Shown: positions 1 to 6,148 of the stretch, in pieces
Layout of the letters: each line of letters starts with the position of its first letter
How positions within the stretch are numbered: the stretch's first letter is position 1
From: Alphaproteobacteria bacterium MarineAlpha10_Bin3
GTDB lineage: Bacteria; Pseudomonadota; Alphaproteobacteria; UBA8366; GCA-2717185
Length of the DNA stretch: 6,148 nt
Direction: 5' to 3'
Assembly (NCBI GenBank): GCA_002937525.1
Contig: PTKA01000098.1
Coordinates: forward strand, 1-6,148
Program-made: the position numbers and the translations under genes
Notes under the pieces: generated by a model
Told to the model about the DNA's origin: nothing
Seen by the model: only the letters and a program-made list of their open reading frames with translations
Database searches by the model: none

Positions 1-355
1 GCGGGACCGGTGCGTGAATCAACCGCAGCCGCGCCACCGCGCCATAGCCGAAATGCCCGTTGATCCGTTCGATCACCAGCGGTTCCAGGTGCTGAAGTTC
101 GAGCGCGACACCGCCCGACACCCGAATATGCAACACCCCGCCAATACGCTCGCCGCGCGGAAATATCAGCTTTTCGGGCTGCGATAACTCGGCCATCTCG
201 GTGCCGACAATCGCCGGCCAGTCGTTCAGCAATACGCCCTGGGTAAATCCGCGCCGGCCAATCGCCTTGGCGGTGAGCTTCGGCAACATCGCGGCAATCG
301 GGCGCGGCCGTCCGGCGCGCTCGTCCTGCTTATCGATTTTTCCTGGCCGCTTCAC
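1..355 (-). CDS. dciA: DciA-family (DUF721) protein, N-terminal part, cut by window edge
   Basis: The first 118 residues of a DUF721 protein are visible; the 3' end lies beyond base 1. DciA proteins help load or operate the replicative helicase DnaB in bacteria that lack DnaC. The sequence starts V(M)KRPGKIDKQDERAGRPRP, a short basic N-terminus. It continues with the family's central pattern: LLNDWPAIVGTEMAELSQP (an aromatic-x-x-IVG core followed by a proline), then GVLHIRVSGGVALELQHLEP and a 'VIERINGHFGYGAVARLRL' strand. I chose the GTG at 353-355 because AGGAAG lies just upstream. The overlapping ATG at 355-357 runs straight into TGA, and no in-frame ATG precedes it. It is divergent from mutY; DUF721 genes next to mutY are common in Alphaproteobacteria. 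The family call is firm; the helicase-loading role is inferred from the family. Confidence 0.85.
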   Translation of the reverse strand, partial: MKRPGKIDKQDERAGRPRPIAAMLPKLTAKAIGRRGFTQGVLLNDWPAIVGTEMAELSQPEKLIFPRGERIGGVLHIRVSGGVALELQHLEPLVIERINGHFGYGAVARLRLIHAPVP

Positions 356-358
356 ATT

Positions 359-364
359 CTTCCT
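359..364 (-). promoter_or_regulatory. Ribosome binding site for the DciA-family gene
   Basis: The minus strand reads AGGAAG followed by AAT and then GTG. The AGGA core is about five bases from the GTG, which supports this non-ATG start. The spacing is slightly short but acceptable. Confidence 0.55.
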
Positions 365-370
365 ACCGTA

Positions 371-393
371 TTAACCGGCTATAATTATGCCGC
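371..393. promoter_or_regulatory. Divergent promoter region between dciA and mutY
   Basis: The gap between the two start codons is 38 bp. A perfect -10 hexamer TATAAT lies at 380-385 on the plus strand, and CATAAT (5 of 6) lies on the minus strand at 389-384. They overlap inside the palindrome ATAATTAT (381-388), which is flanked by CGGC and GCCG. The plus-strand -10 would start transcription at about 391-394, on the mutY ATG. The minus-strand one would give dciA a leader of roughly 20 nt containing its ribosome site. No good -35 is seen on either side: 17 bp upstream on the plus strand is TTCTTC, which is weak. Placing promoters here is inference from position and hexamer match. Confidence 0.45.
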
Positions 394-1461
394 ATGACGC
401 CGCTTGACGACATCCCCGATTCCAGCCGCCCGGCCCTGATCCTTGAATGGTACGACCGCAACCGCCGCGACATGCCGTGGCGCGCGGCGCCGGGGATGCG
501 GCCGAACTCCTATCACGTCTGGCTGTCGGAAATCATGCTGCAACAGACCACGGTGGCGACGGTCGGTCCCTACTTTAACCGCTTTATTGCGCGGTGGCCC
601 GACATGGCGGCGCTGGCCACCGCCGACCTGGACGACATACTGCATGCCTGGCAGGGGCTCGGCTATTATGCGCGGGCGCAAAATCTTCATCGTTGCGCCC
701 AACGGGTCGCACAGGAGCGCGGCGGCGTGCTGCCCGAGTGCGAAACCGCACTTCGCACATTGCCCGGCATCGGGCGCTATACCGCCGCCGCAATCGCCGC
801 AATCGCGTTCGGCCGGCGGGCAACGGTCGTCGATGGCAATGTGGAGCGGGTCATGGCGCGGCTGTTCGCGGTAACGGCGCCGCTGCCCGGCGCCAAGAAC
901 GAACTCTATAGGCTGGCGCAATCGCTGACCCCGGCCCGGCGGCCCGGCGATTATGCCCAGGCCGTGATGGACCTTGGCGCCACGATCTGCACGCCGCGTA
1001 ATCCGAATTGCCTGCTATGCCCGTGGTCGCAACATTGCGCCGGCCGCGATAGGGCCGCCGAATTGCCCCGCCGGGCGCCCCGGAAGGCCCGGCCGCTGCG
1101 GCGCGGCGCGGCATTCTGGCTGACCCGTGAAGATGGTGCGGTATTGCTGCGGCGGCGGCCGGAAAAAGGCCTGCTTGGCGGCATGATGGAAATTCCGTCG
1201 ACGCCGTGGCGCGAAGAACCCGTCCTTTCGCACGCGCAAGCCTGCGCCCAGGCGCCGCTGAGCGCGGTCAACTGGCGCGCGCTGCCGGGCGTGGTGCGCC
1301 ATGACTTCACCCATTTTCAGCTCGAACTGACCATATTAGCCGGTACGCTTAAGGGCGATTTTGACCCGGATTTGCATTGGTGTCCGATCGACGGACTGCC
1401 GGATCTGGCCTTGCCGACGCTGATGAAGAAGGTCGTGCGCCATGCCGTGGCGCACTTGTAA
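394..1461 (+). CDS. mutY: A/G-specific adenine DNA glycosylase MutY
   Basis: MutY removes adenine mispaired with 8-oxoguanine (or guanine) and so prevents G:C to T:A transversions. The 355-residue length is typical. Residues about 15-220 form the HhH-GPD glycosylase domain: MPWR (27-30), WLSEIMLQQT with the catalytic Glu at 46, the helix-hairpin-helix loop LPGIGRY (123-129), and VDGNV with the catalytic Asp at 147. A [4Fe-4S] cluster is ligated by Cys199, 206, 209 and 215 in C-x6-C-x2-C-x5-C spacing. Residues about 235-350 are the NUDIX-like 8-oxoG recognition domain, with LLGGMMEIPS and the HDFTHF motif (303-308). No key residue is missing. The ATG at 394 has no visible Shine-Dalgarno sequence, and the ATG at 387 is out of frame and ends after six codons. 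The TAA stop directly abuts the ccrM stop on the other strand. Confidence 0.96.
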   Translation: MTPLDDIPDSSRPALILEWYDRNRRDMPWRAAPGMRPNSYHVWLSEIMLQQTTVATVGPYFNRFIARWPDMAALATADLDDILHAWQGLGYYARAQNLHRCAQRVAQERGGVLPECETALRTLPGIGRYTAAAIAAIAFGRRATVVDGNVERVMARLFAVTAPLPGAKNELYRLAQSLTPARRPGDYAQAVMDLGATICTPRNPNCLLCPWSQHCAGRDRAAELPRRAPRKARPLRRGAAFWLTREDGAVLLRRRPEKGLLGGMMEIPSTPWREEPVLSHAQACAQAPLSAVNWRALPGVVRHDFTHFQLELTILAGTLKGDFDPDLHWCPIDGLPDLALPTLMKKVVRHAVAHL

Positions 1462-3233
<1,772 letters not shown>

Positions 3234-3241
<8 letters not shown>

Positions 3242-4640
3242 CGTCGCGGCGCGCCGGTTTTTTGTCGTCCAGCGCCGGCAGCGCCAACGGTTCGCCGTCG
3301 TCGGACAATTGTTCGGTCGCTTTTTCGGTGTCGGCGGCGGGCGTTGCTTCGCGCGCCAGATCGGCCCGCATCCGCGCAAATGTGACCCGCGCCGCCGCCG
3401 CCAGCGCGCCGGACAGCCGGCGGGTCAGCCGCCACTCCTTGAAATAGATCAGGCGCAGCAAGGCGCCCAGGCTTTCGGGTCGCTGTGCCGCGCGGTGATG
3501 CAACCGCCGGGCGCTGTTCAGCCAGAGCGGGCTGGTTATGAGCGACAACACGGTGATGGCGACGATCATGCGATGGATTTCACCGTCGATGACCTGCCGG
3601 TCGATCGCGGCGGCCCCCAGCACGAAGGAAAATTCACCGAGCTGCGCCAGGAACAGGCTGGACAGGAACGCGCGCTGCCACGGCACCCCCATGAACCGCA
3701 GGACGCTGGTATTCAGCGCCGTCTTGAAGAACGCCACGAACAACCACAATACGATCACCAGCGCCAGATTATCCCACAGATAGCGCAGATCGATCAGCAG
3801 GCCGATGGACAAAAAGAAGACCATCAGCAGAACGCTTTGAATCGGCCGGGCCGACTCCCGGACCATCTTGCGCTGAAAGCTGCTGCTCACCAGCAGGCCG
3901 GCGAAGAACGCGCCGAAGGCCGGTGACAGGCCGATCAGACCGGCTATGGCCGCAAAACCAAAACACCAGGTGAGTGCTGCAACCGGCGTCAGATCCATGC
4001 CGCCAACGGTGACGGCGGCGAGCGGCAGCGTGATGCGCCGCCGGCGGCTCAGATAGACCGTCGCCGCGGTCATCAGCGCAATCGACAAGGCGACCTTGAA
4101 AACAACGGACGCCACCTGCCCATCGCCCGCCATTGCGCCAACGACCAGCAGCATCGGCGCCACCGCCAGATCCTGCGCGACCAGAATACCGACCGTCATG
4201 CGGCCAACCCGGGTGCGCAATTCACCGATTTCATCGAGCATGCGGATCGCCACGGCGGTGCTGCTCAAGGCCAGAACAAATCCGAACAACACCGCATGGG
4301 CGGTCGGCCAGTCCAGGAACTGGGCCAATGCCAACACCAGGGCGACACTGGCCAAAATCTGCAAAAGCGTGCTGAAAACTGCGATTTTCCAGGCGCGCCG
4401 GAAACTGCGCAACGACAATTCCATGCCGACGAAATAGAGCAGCATGAGTACGCCGAGTTCAGCCAGGGCGCCGACTTGGGCGCGATCCTGGATCAATCCC
4501 AGACCCGAGGGACCCAACAGAATTCCGGCCAGGATGTAACCGCCGATCGCCGGCTGGCCAAGCCGCGTCATTGCCGTCCCGCACAAGGTCGCCGCACCCG
4601 CAACTATGGCGATGGCGGTCAGTTCCAGGCTGCCTTCCAT
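3234..4640 (-). CDS. CPA2-family cation:proton antiporter (KefB/Na-H exchanger-like)
   Basis: This 468-residue inner-membrane protein probably exchanges K+ or Na+ for protons. Residues 5-375 are largely hydrophobic, with about 12 predicted membrane segments. CPA2 landmarks in order: [18 protein letters not shown] (33-50), [17 protein letters not shown] (61-77), [12 protein letters not shown] (124-135), [11 protein letters not shown] with Gln156-Asp157 of the ion-binding site, [13 protein letters not shown] (242-254), a membrane-embedded Lys306, and [10 protein letters not shown] (332-341). Residues about 376-468 are a charged cytoplasmic tail (ARREATPA-like stretches, many Asp, Glu and Arg). 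There is no recognisable RCK/TrkA-N nucleotide-binding fold, unlike full-length KefB/KefC. The ATG at 4638-4640 has no clear ribosome site. The gene begins 50 bp after the sigma-factor gene and overlaps rnhB by 8 bp. The family call is solid; the transported ion cannot be told, so no symbol is given. Confidence 0.88.
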
Positions 4641-4690
4641 CGCCGAGTTATAACCCGGAACGTCCCGGTCCCGGACAGGTTTGTGGAATT
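4641..4690 (-). other. Short gap between the sigma factor and antiporter genes
   Basis: The 50-bp gap contains the near-palindrome CCGGGACGTTCCGG (12 of 14 bases symmetric) and then TTATAA near the antiporter start. The hairpin has no T-run after it, so it is not a good intrinsic terminator. TATAAC near 4652 has no matching -35. Read-through from the sigma-factor gene into the antiporter seems likely but is not proven. Confidence 0.35.
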
Positions 4691-5575
4691 TTACGCTTCG
4701 ACAAGAAGATCCGTCGGCCGTTCGATGTTGCGGCGGATGGAGTCACGCATTTTGGACAAGGCGCGGTGTTCGAGCTGCCGCACCCGTTCCTTGCTGACGC
4801 CGAGTTCGCGGCCCAGTTCTTCGAGCGTCGATCCATCGTCGCGCAACCGGCGGCGGCGGATGATCTGCTGCTCGCGCGGCGACAATTCGCCCAGCGCTTC
4901 ATTGATCCAGTGAGTCCTCACCTCGCTGTCCAACCGCTGGGCGACGACGTCTTCGGGGGTCGGGCGCGTGTCGGACAGGAAGTCCTGCCAGCTATCGTCG
5001 GATCCATCGGCAATCGCGGTGTTGAGCGAATGGTCGGCCGCGCTCAGGCGGTTTTCCATCGACTCGACTTCGCTGTATTTGACGCGCAGTTCCCGGGCGA
5101 TCCGCTCGCGCCCCGAATCGTTCAGCCGGCCCGATGGCGAATCGCCGATCTGGGCGCGCATCCGGCGAAAGTTGAAAAACAGCGTCTTTTGGGCCGCCGT
5201 GGTGCCGGTGCGCACGATCGACCAGTTGCGCAGGATGTAATCTTGTATCGACGAGCGAATCCACCATGACGCATAGGTCGAAAAGCGCACTTCACGCGCC
5301 GGGTCGAACTTGGCGGCCGCCTGCATCAATCCGATATTGCCTTCCTGCACCAGGTCGCCGGCAGGCAGGCCGTAATTGCGGAAGCGCGACGCCGTGGCGA
5401 CGACCAGACGGGTATAGGCAGTGACCAGCCGGTGCAACGCGGCCACGTCGTTCGTCGCGCGCCAGCGCCGCGCGAGATCGAATTCGTCCTCGCGGTCGAG
5501 CAGCGGTTCACGCATCGATGCCTTGATATATTTTAGATTGGCCTGCAACGTCCGTGAATCATCAGTATAAGCCAT
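4691..5575 (-). CDS. rpoH: RpoH-type (sigma-32 family) RNA polymerase sigma factor, probably RpoH2 group
   Basis: This alternative sigma factor directs RNA polymerase to heat-shock or oxidative-stress promoters. It has 294 residues and all the expected regions. Region 2.1-2.2 includes LVTAYTRLVVATASRF and DLVQEGNIGLMQAAAKFDP (74-92). Region 2.3-2.4 is RFSTYASWWIRSSIQDYILR (97-116). The RpoH box appears as QKTLFFNFR (129-137; E. coli has QRKLFFNLR). Region 4.2 has the helix-turn-helix STLEELGRELGVSKERVRQLEHRAL (249-273). The short N-terminus MREPLLDREDEFDLARRW and 'NWSIVRTGTTAAQK' recall alphaproteobacterial RpoH2/RpoHII rather than RpoH1. That subgroup call is from memory, about 70 percent sure. 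The ATG at 5573-5575 is supported by GAGAGGG five bases upstream. The gene has a long AT-rich upstream region and is followed after 50 bp by the antiporter. Confidence 0.93.
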   Translation of the reverse strand: MAYTDDSRTLQANLKYIKASMREPLLDREDEFDLARRWRATNDVAALHRLVTAYTRLVVATASRFRNYGLPAGDLVQEGNIGLMQAAAKFDPAREVRFSTYASWWIRSSIQDYILRNWSIVRTGTTAAQKTLFFNFRRMRAQIGDSPSGRLNDSGRERIARELRVKYSEVESMENRLSAADHSLNTAIADGSDDSWQDFLSDTRPTPEDVVAQRLDSEVRTHWINEALGELSPREQQIIRRRRLRDDGSTLEELGRELGVSKERVRQLEHRALSKMRDSIRRNIERPTDLLVEA

Positions 5576-5579
5576 TTAG

Positions 5580-5586
5580 CCCTCTC
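5580..5586 (-). promoter_or_regulatory. Ribosome binding site for the rpoH-type gene
   Basis: GAGAGGG on the minus strand is followed by CTAA and the ATG. It is the best Shine-Dalgarno match in the window and fixes the start. A 5-bp hairpin, ACGCC-AGGGTTC-GGCGT (5603-5587), lies directly upstream of it. Confidence 0.75.
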
Positions 5587-5615
5587 ACGCCGAACCCTGG
5601 CGTCGCAATGGGGTA

Positions 5616-5658
5616 TCCGATCAATACACTGGGTTATACCATGCCGATTTTGATCGGA
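5616..5658. repeat. 9-bp inverted repeat in the sigma-factor leader
   Basis: TCCGATCAA at 5616-5624 and its exact reverse complement TTGATCGGA at 5650-5658 are separated by 25 bp. The right copy is also half of the local palindrome CCGAT-TTTG-ATCGG (5644-5657), so three related half-sites lie within 45 bp. This layout fits a regulator binding on both sides of a promoter element; binding is inference. Confidence 0.6.
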
Positions 5659-5773
5659 ATACTAAAAAATGGACAAAAATGGTCTTCTTTATTTTTTTGC
5701 GTAAAAACAGTAGATTAATAGACTTTAGAGAATGAATTTAGAAAATCCTTGGCGCTCATTCCACGGTCGAATT

Positions 5774-5796
5774 AAACCACACTACTTTGTAGGTTT
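5774..5796 (-). terminator. Weak candidate terminator after the phosphoesterase-like gene
   Basis: On the minus strand AAAC-CTAC-AAA-GTAG-TGTG-GTTT can fold into a hairpin (a 4-bp inner stem, a 4-nt bulge and a 4-bp outer stem), followed by only AATT. It sits about 35 bp after the stop codon, where a terminator would be expected, but stem and T-run are both poor. Confidence 0.2.
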
Positions 5797-5829
5797 TGCA
5801 CCAGATTAGCCCTGTACGCCAGCGCCGCA

Positions 5830-6148
5830 CTACCCATCCAGACGATCCAGGATTTCACCGTCCGGCGTCATGCAGACCGCGATAAGGGTGCCGCCAAAGC
5901 CGCAACCGCCATCGATGGTCAGGGTGGATTCGGCCTCCAGATATCCGCCATGACCGGGATCGAAACCGCGGACGATACGCGCAAAACCTTCATATCGGCT
6001 GGTTATCGTGGCAAAACTGCGGCCAGCCCACCAGAAACTATCGGTCTGCGCCAGCAGCGGCCGCTCGGCATCGATCCCGGCACTGACAAACAACGCGCCG
6101 CGGTCATGCGACAGCACAGCGCGTTTCAGCGCGCTCATCAGGGCGTCA
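5830..6148 (-). CDS. Metallophosphoesterase-like protein, C-terminal part, cut by window edge
   Basis: The last 105 residues are visible, ending in a TAG at 5830-5832. The frame stays open to the right edge (reading D-A-L before the ATG at 6138), so that ATG is probably internal and the true start lies outside. The sequence ALFVSAGIDAERPLLAQTD, then FWWAGRSFATI, 'FARIVRGFDPGHGG' and STLTIDGGCGFGGTLIAVC, follows the C-terminal half of calcineurin-like Ser/Thr-phosphatase or diadenosine-tetraphosphatase proteins. There the equivalent blocks are hxHAGL, GHT and the final DGGCGFGG-type strand. Where many relatives have His (HAG and GH), this protein has Ser and Phe. The catalytic N-terminal motifs are not in the window. 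Family assignment is by recognition only; the substrate is unknown. It lies upstream of the sigma-factor gene on the same strand, but 254 bp away, so it is probably a separate unit. Confidence 0.65.
   Translation of the reverse strand, partial: DALMSALKRAVLSHDRGALFVSAGIDAERPLLAQTDSFWWAGRSFATITSRYEGFARIVRGFDPGHGGYLEAESTLTIDGGCGFGGTLIAVCMTPDGEILDRLDG

Larger units (their letters stand above)
5576..5829 (-). promoter_or_regulatory. AT-rich upstream region of the rpoH-type gene
   Basis: This 254-bp region holds no convincing gene. It is clearly richer in A and T than its surroundings, especially 5660-5760. A possible -10, TATAAC (5638-5633, minus strand), would give a leader of about 50 nt, but the hexamer 17 bp upstream (TATTCC) does not resemble a -35. 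An exact 9-bp inverted repeat TCCGATCAA/TTGATCGGA flanks that -10. Runs of A or T at 5664-5669, 5675-5679, 5692-5698 and 5703-5707 are spaced close to whole helical turns. CCCCAT at 5613-5608 resembles a heat-shock -10 but lacks a partner -35. That this region holds the sigma-factor promoter follows from its position; the exact start site is not known. Confidence 0.5.

Noticed and set aside
3242..3379. N-terminal extension of rnhB by 46 residues
   Set aside because: The extension is Arg/Pro-rich, lies wholly inside the antiporter gene in another frame, and exceeds the usual RNase HII length.
4650..4680. Intrinsic terminator after the sigma-factor gene
   Set aside because: The CCGGGACGTTCCGG palindrome has a short stem once a loop is allowed and no T-run follows.
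4571..5269. 232-residue open frame on the plus strand across the sigma-factor gene
   Set aside because: It is antisense to a clear sigma factor, with no recognisable domain or ribosome site.
5608..5613. CCCCAT as a heat-shock (sigma-32) -10 element for autoregulation
   Set aside because: No CTTGAA-like -35 is found 13-15 bp upstream, so the match is only six common bases.
5683..5698. T-rich run as a plus-strand terminator
   Set aside because: No plus-strand gene lies upstream to be terminated, and no stable GC stem precedes the run.
5710..5730. CtrA box (TTAA-N7-TTAA) upstream of the sigma-factor gene
   Set aside because: Only one TTAA half is intact; the partner position reads TCTA, or CTAA at the wrong spacing. 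Single TTAA halves near mutY and ccrM also lack partners.

Overview
The window looks like a stretch of core chromosome from a GC-rich alphaproteobacterium. The best single indicator is a CcrM-type adenine methyltransferase (target GANTC) next to rnhB, with mutY and a DciA/DUF721 gene alongside. That neighbourhood is familiar from Alphaproteobacteria. A second indicator is a heat-shock-type sigma factor that resembles the alphaproteobacterial RpoH2 (RpoHII) group more than RpoH1. The genus cannot be read from the sequence; a Rhodospirillales-like lineage is a guess. I see no transposase, phage gene, tRNA, rRNA or CRISPR array.

Layout, left to right. The 5' part of a DciA-family gene (minus strand, cut by the left edge) is divergent from mutY (plus) across a gap of only 38 bp. 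mutY converges on ccrM with no base between the two stop codons. Everything right of mutY is on the minus strand. In transcription order it is: the 3' part of a metallophosphoesterase-like gene (cut by the right edge), a 254-bp AT-rich intergenic region, an rpoH-type sigma factor, a CPA2 (KefB-like) cation:proton antiporter, rnhB overlapping the antiporter by 8 bp, a 67-bp AT-rich gap, and ccrM.

How the genes work together. The left half concerns DNA replication and integrity: helicase loading (DciA), repair of A opposite 8-oxoG (MutY), removal of ribonucleotides and RNA-DNA hybrids (RNase HII), and cell-cycle GANTC methylation (CcrM). The right half looks like stress and ion homeostasis (RpoH-type sigma factor, antiporter). 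The antiporter-rnhB overlap ties the two halves into one probable transcript.

The window is mostly ordinary, and I did not find a convincing new multi-gene system. The points most worth a second look are regulatory or small-scale. Two GANTC sites form a perfect inverted repeat just before the ccrM start. A 12-bp tandem duplication adds four residues to the CcrM C-terminal domain. The sigma-factor leader has inverted repeats and phased A-tracts. mutY has a consensus -10 hexamer so close to its start codon that a leaderless transcript is plausible.
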